From G963662605 sp963667005 (GTDB lineage: Bacteria; Bacteroidota; Ignavibacteria; Ignavibacteriales; Ignavibacteriaceae): a stretch of DNA of 64,000 nucleotides. How positions within the stretch are numbered: position 1 is the stretch's first letter; every line of letters starts with the position of its first letter. The position numbers were made by a program, and so were the translations under genes. Below are positions 49,648 through 59,800 of the stretch, piece after piece. The stretch covers positions 1,860,001-1,924,000 of the forward strand of contig OY762937.1 in the NCBI GenBank assembly GCA_963667005.1, in the 5' to 3' direction. A model generated the notes under the pieces. That model had not been told where the DNA came from. It saw only the letters and a list, made by a program, of their open reading frames with translations, and ran no database searches.

Positions 49648-50906
49648 TGGAAAAAATAAATGTAGTCGTTCTTGGTTTTGGCGGACGGGAACATGCAATT
49701 TCCTGGAAATTATCACAATCACCTAAGGCTGGAGCAGTTTATACTCTCCCCGGGAATGCAGGAATACCTAATAGTATCAATATCTCGATCACAGCATTTG
49801 CTGAGATAAGAGATTTTTGCGAACAACATGAAGTAAGCCTGATTGTCGTCGGACCTGAAGCCGCACTCTCGCAGGGTGTCGCGGATTATTTTTCCGGAAC
49901 CGGTATCAAAGTGTGCGGTCCGGATCAATATGCGGCACAGCTTGAGAGCTCAAAAATTTTCTCCAAGGAATTCATGGTCAGAAACGGAGTGAAGACACCT
50001 TTATACCGGAAACTTACTCCACCGTACACCGAGCAGGACTTATATGATGCTCTCGCCCCATTTGGGGATAAGGTGGTCATCAAATATGACGGCCTTGCCG
50101 CTGGCAAGGGAGTATACGTCTGTCATAGTAAGACGGAAGTTGTTAATGGATTAAAAGACATTCAAGCTACATACGGTAGTCTGGCACCACTGGTAATCGA
50201 ACAATTGTTAGTCGGGCCTGAACTTTCCATTATCGGGCTGACGGATGGAAAAGATATTCGCTTGTTTCCGGTTTCACAGGATCATAAAAGGGTTCTTGAC
50301 GGTGATGCGGGGCTTAACACCGGCGGTATGGGTGCTTATACTCCGGTGAAAGTTTGTACTGATGATGTGTATAAAAGAATAATTTCGACCATTGTCGAAC
50401 CGACAATGCAGGGACTTCAAAAAGAAAAGATAGCTTATAACGGATTTCTTTACTTTGGTATCCTGCTCGAATTGGAAGAGCCTTATCTTCTTGAATACAA
50501 CGCGCGACTTGGTGATCCTGAGACCGAGGTAATTCTTCCGGCGCTGGAGACAGACTTGCTTGAAGCTATTCTCCTATCATTGGACGGCAAACTTTCTCAG
50601 GTTGAATTCGTGTTCAACGAAGATCAATACGTGGATGTTGTGCTTTGCAGCGGGGGGTATCCATGGAAATACGAAACGGGTAAGGAGATAAAAGGCCTGA
50701 AAAGTGTTCCGGATGATGTCATCGTTTTTCATTCCGCAACTATAGAGAAAAACGGTATACTTGTCACTAATGGCGGCCGTGTTCTCAATATTGTCGGAAA
50801 AGGGAAAAGCTTTATTGAAGCGAGAGAAGCAGCGTATAGAACCTGCAAAAAAATTTCGTTTGACGGCGTATATTACAGACGCGACATCGGAGCTAAGAAT
50901 TTATGA
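49647..50906 (+). CDS. purD: Glycinamide ribonucleotide synthetase
   Basis: A 419-residue ATP-grasp ligase. Signatures: LGFGGREHAISWKL start, YDGLAAGKGVYVC, LDGDAGLNTGGMGAYTP and EYNARLGDPETEVI. Joins phosphoribosylamine and glycine. Starts on the last base of the purCE stop (TAATG) and overlaps purN by 4 nt. Confidence 0.96.
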   Translation: MEKINVVVLGFGGREHAISWKLSQSPKAGAVYTLPGNAGIPNSINISITAFAEIRDFCEQHEVSLIVVGPEAALSQGVADYFSGTGIKVCGPDQYAAQLESSKIFSKEFMVRNGVKTPLYRKLTPPYTEQDLYDALAPFGDKVVIKYDGLAAGKGVYVCHSKTEVVNGLKDIQATYGSLAPLVIEQLLVGPELSIIGLTDGKDIRLFPVSQDHKRVLDGDAGLNTGGMGAYTPVKVCTDDVYKRIISTIVEPTMQGLQKEKIAYNGFLYFGILLELEEPYLLEYNARLGDPETEVILPALETDLLEAILLSLDGKLSQVEFVFNEDQYVDVVLCSGGYPWKYETGKEIKGLKSVPDDVIVFHSATIEKNGILVTNGGRVLNIVGKGKSFIEAREAAYRTCKKISFDGVYYRRDIGAKNL

Positions 50907-51493
50907 AGAAAGTCCGCACTGCAATAATTATTTCCGGCAGAGGAAGCAATATGGAGGCCCTCATCAAGAGTTCACAGGGTGAAGTCTTAGGTGAGGTTTG
51001 CAATATCTCGCTTGTAATTGCAAATAAAATTACGGCAGGCGGAATACAAATAGCACAAAGTTATCAGGTGCCTGTCGAAGTAATCGAGTCCAAGGGTAAA
51101 AGCAGGGAAGAATTCGAAAAAGCGGTTTGTTATTTGTTAGCTGAAAGGCAAATTGATTTGGTCTGTCTTGCCGGATTCGAACGCATACTTTCACCATATA
51201 TTATCTCGAAATATGCCGGACGTATTATCAATATTCATCCCGCGGATACGAATGAGTTCAAAGGTCTGCATGGTTACGAGTGGGCGTTTAACAGCGGTAA
51301 GAAAAAAACAAGGGTGACGGTCCATTTCGTTGATGAGGGTGTCGATACCGGTTCAATCATTGAGCAACGTGAAGTTGATTTAACTGAGTGTACATCATTA
51401 GAAGAAGTTGAACAAAAAGGGCTCGCAGTTGAGCACCAGCTATATCCTGAGGCATTGGCAAAAGTATGCCATGCCATCTTGAATAAAAATTAG
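50903..51493 (+). CDS. purN: GAR formyltransferase, folate-dependent
   Basis: A 196-residue protein. ISGRGSNMEALI start, catalytic Asn/His in IINIHPAD and Asp in VDEGVDTGSIIEQ. The loop after the His reads PADTNEFKGLHGYEWAF rather than the common PSLLPxFxG, as in one subgroup of the family. Transfers formyl from 10-formyl-THF to GAR. ATGA overlap with purD. Confidence 0.92.
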   Translation: MKKVRTAIIISGRGSNMEALIKSSQGEVLGEVCNISLVIANKITAGGIQIAQSYQVPVEVIESKGKSREEFEKAVCYLLAERQIDLVCLAGFERILSPYIISKYAGRIINIHPADTNEFKGLHGYEWAFNSGKKKTRVTVHFVDEGVDTGSIIEQREVDLTECTSLEEVEQKGLAVEHQLYPEALAKVCHAILNKN

Positions 51494-51508
51494 TTAGAGA
51501 GATTTGTT

Positions 51509-52933
51509 ATGTGCGGTATTATCGGATTAATGAGCAAACGTCCAATCATTGAAGATTTGATGTTCGGTTTGACGACACTTCAACATAGAGGACAAACAGC
51601 ATGCGGGCTGGTGACATTTGATGATGTGTTTCATTGCATCAAGGGTTTGGGAGTCATTTCACAGGTGTTTAATAATGAAAATCTTGCAGGCCTGACAGGT
51701 AATGTGGGGTTGGGACATGTGCGTTATGCAACTCAGGGTTCTGCCGATCTTATTAATGCTCAGCCATTAACCGTGAATTTCCCGTTCGGTATTGCCATGA
51801 TTCACAACGGAAACATTGTAAACTTTAATGATGTACGTCGTTCTCTGTACGAAGAAAATCATGTTTTGATCGAAACGACGAATGATTTAGAGTTGTTATT
51901 AAATTCATTTGCTGCTGAGCTGATCAAAAAAGATTTGAACAGCATCGGGGTGCAGGATTTATTCGATGTTGTTACGGCAATTCAAAATAAACTGCTTGGC
52001 GGCTATGCAGTCATTACGACGATTGCAAAGCATGGACTGCTCGCGTTTGTTGATCCGAATGGCCTGAGACCGCTTGTGCTAGGAAAGAAGAAAACAGATG
52101 ATGGATATATATACGGATTCGCTTCCGAAACGAGTACATTCGACTATCTTGGTTATGAGGTGATTGATTCTCTGAAGCCCGGTGAGGCAGTATTTGTTGA
52201 TTTTGAAAATAATCTCTACCGGCAGATATGTGTAAGCAAGAAAAGGTCTTTTTGTGTTTTTGAATGGATTTACTTTTCCAGAGAAGATTCTTTTGTGCAG
52301 AACAAACTTGTCGCTGATGAACGGATGAAGATGGGGCGCCTGCTCGCGAAGAAAATTAATGAACTCGGATTGAAACCTGATATTGTTATTGATATACCCA
52401 CCTCGGCATACTTTTTTGCTAATGCACTTGCAGAGGAATTACAGGTGCCATACAGAAGGGGATTGGCAAAGAATAATCACATCGGCAGGAGTTTTATTCT
52501 TTCAACCCAGAAAGAGCGGGAAACAACTGCACGATTGAAGTTAAATCCTATCCGCGGAATTGTGCAGGGCAAAAAAGTCGCAATTGTTGATGACTCAATC
52601 GTGCGGGGTACGACTTCAAAGCATATCGTCAGTTTATTACGGAAGGCCGGTGCAAAAGAAATTTATTTTGTTTCTGCCGCCCCGCCAATCATGCACCCGT
52701 GCCTCTACGGGATTGATATGGCAATTAAAGATGAGCTTATCGGCAGGAAACCGCTTCATGAAATTCAGGAGTTCCTTGGCGTTGATGCACTGATCTATCA
52801 ATCGTTGGACGATATGAAGGCGTTGTATAAAGATGAAGGGCTTTGTTATGCATGCTTCGACGGCAAGTATCCTGTCGAACACTCGGGAAATTTTTTGAAC
52901 GAGATTGAAAGTGAACGCAAGCAGAATTGTTAG
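51509..52933 (+). CDS. purF: Glutamine PRPP amidotransferase, iron-sulfur type
   Basis: A 474-residue protein catalysing the first purine step. Cys2 becomes the N-terminal nucleophile after Met removal (MCGIIGLM), with no propeptide. The PRPP loop is KVAIVDDSIVRGTTS (356-370). Cys249 (before FEWIYFS), Cys398 (MHPCLYGID), and Cys446 and Cys449 (CYAC) match the four 4Fe-4S ligands of the B. subtilis type, so the enzyme is probably oxygen-labile. Last gene of the rightward run. Confidence 0.95.
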   Translation: MCGIIGLMSKRPIIEDLMFGLTTLQHRGQTACGLVTFDDVFHCIKGLGVISQVFNNENLAGLTGNVGLGHVRYATQGSADLINAQPLTVNFPFGIAMIHNGNIVNFNDVRRSLYEENHVLIETTNDLELLLNSFAAELIKKDLNSIGVQDLFDVVTAIQNKLLGGYAVITTIAKHGLLAFVDPNGLRPLVLGKKKTDDGYIYGFASETSTFDYLGYEVIDSLKPGEAVFVDFENNLYRQICVSKKRSFCVFEWIYFSREDSFVQNKLVADERMKMGRLLAKKINELGLKPDIVIDIPTSAYFFANALAEELQVPYRRGLAKNNHIGRSFILSTQKERETTARLKLNPIRGIVQGKKVAIVDDSIVRGTTSKHIVSLLRKAGAKEIYFVSAAPPIMHPCLYGIDMAIKDELIGRKPLHEIQEFLGVDALIYQSLDDMKALYKDEGLCYACFDGKYPVEHSGNFLNEIESERKQNC

Positions 52934-53503
52934 CGATAGAAGGGGATTCCGATCTGTGAGTCTGTTTCAGAGTCGGATTTTTTATCCTGATGCATGATGT
53001 ATAGATGCTTTGCATATTCGTTAATTGCCTTTGTCAGCTGCGCTCTTAAAAACCTTGACTTTTCTGTGCCGTCCCGATGGGACTCAAATTCATTTTGTTT
53101 GTATACCCCGGGTTTACACCCGGGGCTACAAATATTTCGTCGCTATGCGACTCGAAGATTTTTTACGCATTTACCCCAGATTGGAATCTTTATCCGCCAT
53201 TGGCGCGGCGGGGCAACAGATATATCATCGCTACACGACTTCATAAAATGGATTACCTTGACTGAGCTGCAAGTAAAATCAATAGATGAACTGAAGTATG
53301 CGGTGTGATAACTGCATTAAGTGAAGCTAGTCCCGCAGGGACGGTATAATTGTAGCCGTGGGTGTCCGCCCACGGAGAATGTAAGAAAGGGAAGTTGAGC
53401 TCCGTAGGAGCGACATAGATAAGTTAAATGAACGCAAATCGGCACACAAGAATTTGTGTTTTATAGTTGCCGGTTTTGCTCATGGGTTAGAAAACTCTAA
53501 CGT
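52934..53503. repeat. Intergenic array of REP-like palindromes
   Basis: Several short perfect hairpins lie in 570 bp without genes: GTCCCGATGGGAC (53,071-53,083), TACCCCGGG...CCCGGGGCTA-type (53,104-53,128), GTCGCTATGCGAC (53,139-53,151), GTCCCGCAGGGAC (53,330-53,342), CCGTGGGTGTCCGCCCACGG (53,356-53,375) and GCTCCGTAGGAGC (53,399-53,411). All share the N5-3-N5 loop format. This looks like REP elements mobilised by a REP-associated (RAYT) transposase, but no such gene is in the window. The short open frames here appear to be translated repeats. Confidence 0.7.
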
Positions 53504-55297
53504 CTATTCCCACTCAATTGTTCCCGGAGGCTTGGTTGTTACATCATAAAAGATATGTCCCGTGCCGGGAATCTGCTTAATATTCTTAATGATATCCACC
53601 AACAACTTCAAATCCATTTCGTATACATCTGCAGTCATTGCATCAGTCGAACAAATCGGCCTCAGCACAAAACATTCGTTCCCATCCTTATCAATCAATG
53701 GAAGTGACACCACGGGAAGTTGCCAGATATCTTTAATATCTGCCGTAAATTTTTGCACGATATCATCAACCTTTTGTAGCAGTTCAATCCGTTGTAGTGT
53801 AATATGTGATGTGTGAAGATGGGGTACTTCTGACAACGGTTCAACGGAAACAACAACGCGATTGATGCTGTCTACGGAATTGATTATTTCCGCCGCGCAG
53901 AGAGAGAGGTTTTTCCAGTTGAATTTTTTGCCGGGTTCTTTCCATAAAACCACCGGATGTTTATAGGTTCTGTAATCACCTTGTACGCCGACGCTTTTAA
54001 CGGGCAGAATATCTGCGTGAAGTGAATATGATGCGGCAATTTTTTTAATTTTTGTTGTGCTAATTTTCTCAACTTCCTGCTGTGCATGATCGGAGCAGAG
54101 GAGTCTGACTGCGAGGCCGGGTCCGGGGAATGGCCTTCTCCATACAAGATGATCGGGCAGTTTCAAATACGTGCCGATTGCCCGTACTTCATCCTTGTAT
54201 AATTCCTTCAGCGGCTCAATCACTCTGCCTTGTTCCATTAAGTCCCGTATTTCCTTAACCCGGTTGTGATGCGTTTTTATGGTGCCTGCGCTTTTCGTGC
54301 CGCCGCTTTCAATTGTGTCTGGATAGATTGTCCCCTGAATAAGCATCCATTTTTTGTTGTTGGTGTTTAAGCTATGCAGTTGTTTCTGGATAATATCAAC
54401 GAATATTTTTCCAATGATTTTTCGCTTTTCTTCAGGGTCAACAACATTTTTAACCGCAGAAATGAATGTGTCGGCCGCGCTGATCAGCTTCAGGTTTTGG
54501 AATCCAAGCGAATGCAAATACTCCATTACCTCGGCTGATTCATTCAGGCGCATGAATCCGGTATCAATATGAAGTGCTTCAATATTCTCACCACCCAGGA
54601 CCTTGGCTGCTAATGCAAACGCGACAAGCGAGTCCACCCCGCCGGAAATAAAGAGATACAATTTTTTGCCGTGTGCTGCTGATTTAAGTTCGTCTGCGAT
54701 CGAGTTGTAATATGATTGGACATTCCAGTTACGCTTTTCCGTGCATACGGATACGAAATTTTCGAGAATCGTTTTCCCGTACACCGAATGTTCGACTTCA
54801 GGATGGAATTGGACGCCGAATATTTTTTTGCTTTTATGCTGATAGGCAGCGATTGAAGTAGCGCGGGTGGATGCCGTGACTAAAAAATCGTCAGACAATT
54901 CGGTTACCGAGTCGCCGTGACTCATCCAAACTTGTTGGTCAACCTCAGTGGCAGAGAAGAGAAATGAGCGGGGAGCTTTAACGTGCAGAGCTGTATTGCC
55001 AAACTCACGGCTGATTCCAGCTTCAACTTTACCACCCATCAGTTTCGCAATAAGATGGTGGCCGTAACATATGCCGAGAAGAGGAACGTGTATCTTTTTA
55101 ATATTTGTTTCGACGGTTAACAAGTCTTTGTCATTAACCGACTGTGGTCCACCGGAGAAAATCACTCCCACGGTAACTTTAGTTATTCGAAGATCTTCAG
55201 GATTGCATATCTCACTGTATACACCGATTTCACGAATACGCCGGGCAATAAGGTGTGTGTATTGTCCGCCAAAATCAACTATTACAATTTTTTCCAT
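53504..55297 (-). CDS. guaA: GMP synthase (glutamine-hydrolysing)
   Basis: A 597-residue protein aminating XMP to GMP. Glutaminase domain: catalytic Cys77 (GICYGHH), His165 and Glu167 (FHPEVEH). ATP pyrophosphatase: SGGVDS (218-223). The C-terminal dimer domain ends KPPGTIEWE. It is about 70-85 residues longer than most bacterial GuaA (about 515); the extra length lies in the C-terminal half. Follows guaB by 2 nt. Confidence 0.93.
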   Translation of the reverse strand: MEKIVIVDFGGQYTHLIARRIREIGVYSEICNPEDLRITKVTVGVIFSGGPQSVNDKDLLTVETNIKKIHVPLLGICYGHHLIAKLMGGKVEAGISREFGNTALHVKAPRSFLFSATEVDQQVWMSHGDSVTELSDDFLVTASTRATSIAAYQHKSKKIFGVQFHPEVEHSVYGKTILENFVSVCTEKRNWNVQSYYNSIADELKSAAHGKKLYLFISGGVDSLVAFALAAKVLGGENIEALHIDTGFMRLNESAEVMEYLHSLGFQNLKLISAADTFISAVKNVVDPEEKRKIIGKIFVDIIQKQLHSLNTNNKKWMLIQGTIYPDTIESGGTKSAGTIKTHHNRVKEIRDLMEQGRVIEPLKELYKDEVRAIGTYLKLPDHLVWRRPFPGPGLAVRLLCSDHAQQEVEKISTTKIKKIAASYSLHADILPVKSVGVQGDYRTYKHPVVLWKEPGKKFNWKNLSLCAAEIINSVDSINRVVVSVEPLSEVPHLHTSHITLQRIELLQKVDDIVQKFTADIKDIWQLPVVSLPLIDKDGNECFVLRPICSTDAMTADVYEMDLKLLVDIIKNIKQIPGTGHIFYDVTTKPPGTIEWE

Positions 55298-55299
55298 AA

Positions 55300-56793
55300 T
55301 CAGTATAAATCATTATCTCCGATATATTCACTGTTGTCCGGGATGAATATGTCGTGTACTTTCCCTTCGCGTATGGAGAGAGAAGAAACGACTTCAAGCT
55401 CGGCATTTTTATGTAATTCTTCTATGGTCGCCACGCCGCAGGTGGACATGGTTGATGATATTTTTGAAAGCGTAATTTCGATATTGTCCTTTAGCCTTCC
55501 TGCATACTCAACAAAGCCTTCCACCCCTTCAATGAATTGAGATTGGTTATATCTCTGCTGTTTCCAATCTCTGGCTCTGTTCGAACCCTCACCCCAGTAT
55601 GGTTTCATAATTCGTCTGTTGATGGTGACTTTTTCAGTTGGGGCTTCTTCCATTCTCGCAAAATACCGCCCCATCATCACTGCATCAGCTCCGAGCGCCA
55701 GTGCCACGGAAATATCTTTTGAATTACCTATGCCGCCATCGGCTATAATTGGTATGTATTTACCCGATTGCTGATAATATTCATCACGCTGGGCAACTGT
55801 CTTAATAATTGCAGTTGCAAGGCCTCTGCCGGTTCCTTTTTGCTCCTGTGTTATGCAGATTGAACCGCTTCCCATACCGACTTTTACAGCTGCAGCACCG
55901 TTATCAACCAGATACTGAAAGCCTTCTGCGGTAACGATGTTTCCTCCGATAACAGGAATTTGAGGAAAGTTGGCGGTGCACCATTTTAGTGCTTCTTGTT
56001 GAAACGTGGTGTATCCATCCGATGAGTCAATGCTCACAATATCTACACCTGCTTCGGCAAGTGCCGGAAGCCTTTCCTGATAATCGTGGGTGTTTATTGC
56101 CGCAGCAGTAAGCAGCCGTTTTTTATCATCCACTACTTGCTGCGGATTATCAAGATGATCATGAATATCTTTTCTGAAGACGAGATATAAAAGTTTATCG
56201 TTTTCGTCAAGGACAGGTACTACGGATTGATGGCTTTCCATCAATACCGCATTTGCTTTTTTTAAGTTGTTTGTGTGCGTGGTGGTAACAATATCTTTCC
56301 GCGGAATCATTCTTTCCTTGACTCCCATGTTTCCATGAGATTTGATGTCATAGTCGTTCTTGCCAATAAGTCCGAGAAAGAGTCCATTTGAATCAACAAC
56401 GGGAAAAGTGTTATACCCGGTTTTTAACCGGATTTTATGAAAATCGGAAACCACAACGTCGGGTAGAATTGTTTTGGGCTTTACAAATCCCGCCTTATGT
56501 TGTTTTATCTCAGCTATCATTGCTGCTTGCTCAGCGATAGGCTGTGAGCAGTAAATAAATGCAACTCCTCCGGCTTTAGCCAGTTCAATTGCCATCTTTA
56601 CTCCGGAGACAGCCTGCATGGCAGCGGACATTATCGGAATATTGAGAAGCGTTGTTTTACCGGTAACGGGATTGAAGGCTAATTGAGTTTGAAGTGAGAT
56701 GGCATTGGTTTTGGTCAGATTTGTCGTCAGCTGCGGAAGCAGCCGGAATTCCATGAGTGTACGGGAAGGTTCGGTTATAATTTTTCGCGGCAT
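55300..56793 (-). CDS. guaB: IMP dehydrogenase
   Basis: A 497-residue protein oxidising IMP to XMP with NAD+. TIM barrel interrupted by a CBS pair (about 110-215; TFPVVDSNGLFLG and SVVPVLDENDK). Catalytic Cys313 in MGSGSICITQ, and ADGGIGNSKDI (phosphate site). First gene of the guaBA pair, transcribed toward the purine run. Confidence 0.94.
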   Translation of the reverse strand: MPRKIITEPSRTLMEFRLLPQLTTNLTKTNAISLQTQLAFNPVTGKTTLLNIPIMSAAMQAVSGVKMAIELAKAGGVAFIYCSQPIAEQAAMIAEIKQHKAGFVKPKTILPDVVVSDFHKIRLKTGYNTFPVVDSNGLFLGLIGKNDYDIKSHGNMGVKERMIPRKDIVTTTHTNNLKKANAVLMESHQSVVPVLDENDKLLYLVFRKDIHDHLDNPQQVVDDKKRLLTAAAINTHDYQERLPALAEAGVDIVSIDSSDGYTTFQQEALKWCTANFPQIPVIGGNIVTAEGFQYLVDNGAAAVKVGMGSGSICITQEQKGTGRGLATAIIKTVAQRDEYYQQSGKYIPIIADGGIGNSKDISVALALGADAVMMGRYFARMEEAPTEKVTINRRIMKPYWGEGSNRARDWKQQRYNQSQFIEGVEGFVEYAGRLKDNIEITLSKISSTMSTCGVATIEELHKNAELEVVSSLSIREGKVHDIFIPDNSEYIGDNDLY

Positions 56794-56891
56794 AGTATTA
56801 TTTGAGTTGTAATTAAATAAATAACTATGCCTTTAAATGTACAAAAATTCCTCTAAATATTTTAGTTTTTAATGTTAATTTATTTAAAATT

Positions 56892-59800
56892 TTAGCCTTT
56901 AAGCATGGTTTCGACAAGATTTGTTAAGGTAATCTTGTCAAATGGCTTTGAAAGGTAATGTGTGCAACCACCCTCCAAAAACTCCTCTTTGTCTCCCATC
57001 ATGGCAAATGCTGTTAATGCCGCGATCGGTGTATTCTTGTATGAGGACATTGCCTTTATTTGTTTTACCGCATCCATGCCCGTAAGACCGATACCCAGGT
57101 TTATATCCATCAAAATCGCATCAAATTGCTTGTCCTGGGCAATTTGAATCGCATCCGGAGCATTTGTCACGACATCAAGGTCATATCTTCCCCGGAAATA
57201 GATCCGGATGATATCAATTGTCGTATTGTCATTTTCAACCAGTAGCAATTTTGCCTTTGTTACACTTACAGCAGCATCAGCGACGAGGTTTTCTGTTTTA
57301 TCTATAACTTGCATATCGGTTCTCTGCATAGATAATATTCTTTGTTTAAGCGGAATTCGTACGCAAAAGGTAGAACCTTTTGCGGCTTCACTCGTTAGAG
57401 TAATCGTACCATGCAGTCTTTCAATAAATTTTCTGGTTATAGTAAGACCTAATCCGGTACCTTCAAAGCCTCTGTTTCTGCCTTCGCTAACTTGTCTGAA
57501 TTCTTCCCAAATAATATCCTGATTTTCCGGTGAAATTCCAATACCCGTGTCGGTTACTTCTACCTGTGCCCAATATTGGGTATCCTCCAAAATCTGAGAA
57601 ACATGAACCCGCACACTTCCATGATTTGTAAATTTTATGGCATTGTTCAGAAGATTGTTCATTACCTGGGATAAAATCCTTGAATCGGTGTAAACTACCA
57701 GAGTGTCAAGTTCCGAATGTAATGTCAAAAGCAGTCCTTTTTTTACTGCGGTTTCTCTAAATAACCCGACGACCTCATCAACAATAGCGATAATATCGCA
57801 ATCCTTAAATAACACATCTATTCTATTGGCTTCAATTCTGGAAAGGTCCAGAATCTGATTCAATGTTTCCAGCAGCCTCGAGGCGCTTATGTAAGTACGC
57901 TGTGCCATATCCTTGAATTTCGGATCTTCAATTTCCTCCTGCATAATCTCTGTGTAGCCGAGTATACCAATCATCGGCGTACGGAGTTCATGGCTCATGT
58001 TTGCGAGGAAACTCGATTTAAGGCGGCTCATCTCTTCGGCGTTTTCTTTGGCAGCAATAAGCTGTTCGCGAAGTTTTTTCCACTCAGTGATATCTTCATA
58101 ACTGCCAAGCACGCCTAATTTCTGTCCGTCTTTATCAAACAGAGGCATTTTACTCATTCGAATCCAGGCCAGCGTTCCATCATGCCGCCTTTGAAGCTCT
58201 TCGTAATTCAGTTTTGGTGCGTTGGTGGATAGTACGATCTGGTCATCTTCGCGGAAATATGTGGCCGTTTCTTTATCAAACAGGTCAAAATCACTTATGC
58301 CGGAAATTGAATTAATATCTTTCAAACCGCAGTCACGGGCGTATGCCTGGTTGCAGCCCAAATAAATCGAATTGCTGTCTTTCCAGAATACCCGCTGGGG
58401 GATATTGTTCAAAACCAGCTGCAGACGTTGATTGGTTTGGAATAATAACTGCTCAGTCCTTTTTCTGATTTCGTTGCTGGTAAGATATTCGTTAGCAAAT
58501 TCTATATCTTTAACAAGTGCTAAAAGCAGGTCGCACTCATCTTTTGTGAAAAAATCTTTTTCTTTTGAACAAAAAACTATTGCTCCGGTAAACTCATCGT
58601 CAATTTTAAATGGGAAGCTGACGCGCGAACGAAATACGGTTTTCAACTTGTTTTTCACTTCATCGCTGTATAAAGGTGAAGAGATGATGTCATTTTCTAT
58701 CAGTATTTCGTTTTTAACTATAGATTTTATATACGCTGTTTCGCGTAAATTCTTATTTGTTATATTAAATAGATCCAATAATTTATCGCTCTCGTAGCCA
58801 AGAGTTACAATCCGTTCGATAGCATCGCTGTAATTACTTATTTTGTCTACCCAAACTAAATTAAACTGACCCTTCCGGTAAGCAACCTCGCAAACGTCTC
58901 GCAGTAATTCTTCTCTGGTAGTTGCGCGCATCATGCTCTGGTTCACGCTGCTAAGCAAATCGTAAATCCTCATTAATTGGACGATGCGTTTTTCAGCTTT
59001 TTTCCTTTCATCGACATCTTTAATGATAATTTGATAATATCGCAAATTCTCGATGCTGATTAGACGGATACTCATCTCGACATGGAAACTTGAACCGTCT
59101 TTTTTTTGATGCTCAGATTCACAAAGTAATCCTTCGTTCTCGCCAATTTTTTCCATTGCCTGTGGAATATTGGTGGAGGTGGAATTACCCCATAAGTCCT
59201 CAAATCGAAGATGAAGGAACTCAGCGCGATCGTAACCGTAGATTTCTTCCGCCTTGTTGTTGGATTCAATTATTTTTCTTGATAAATCGGCAAGAAGAAT
59301 AATATCATTTGCATATTTGATGAGATATTCGAAATGATGCTGCAACGCTTTTTTATCCAGGAGAGCCCGCTCAATATCTTTTTTATGTCTTGAACTTATC
59401 CTCTTCCAGAATATCCACAGGATGATGCCTTCTATGAGCAGCAACAATAAAGTAATCAACGTCAAATAGATAGCACGGACGCGTATGGCGGCATACGCCT
59501 CCTCTTGATCTACTTTCGCTAATAATAGCCATGATGTATTACTGATGGGGCCAGCATACGCAATGACTTTTTCACCTCGATAATCATTTCCATTCATGAA
59601 ATGATATCCGTCTTTAATCATTTGAATGCCGGTTCGGTAGCTGTTACTTAATTTTGTTTTCAGCCTTAGTGCAGAATGAGGCCGGAACCGCAGGTTATTG
59701 GTGTATACAAGAGTATCGTTTTCAACTTGCAAAAGGATGACCTCACCCGATGCGCTTTTTTGAGGCCACGCCTGAATAGATGGATAAAGGAATTTATCCG

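Noticed and set aside
52994..53308. Short proteins in the purF-guaA gap
   Set aside because: They are translations of REP-like palindromes (PGFTPG, PTRWDS-type strings) that arise in any frame of such repeats.
53504..56793. guaB as GMP reductase
   Set aside because: The CBS pair and the 497-residue length with MGSGSICITQ fit IMP dehydrogenase; it is also paired with guaA.
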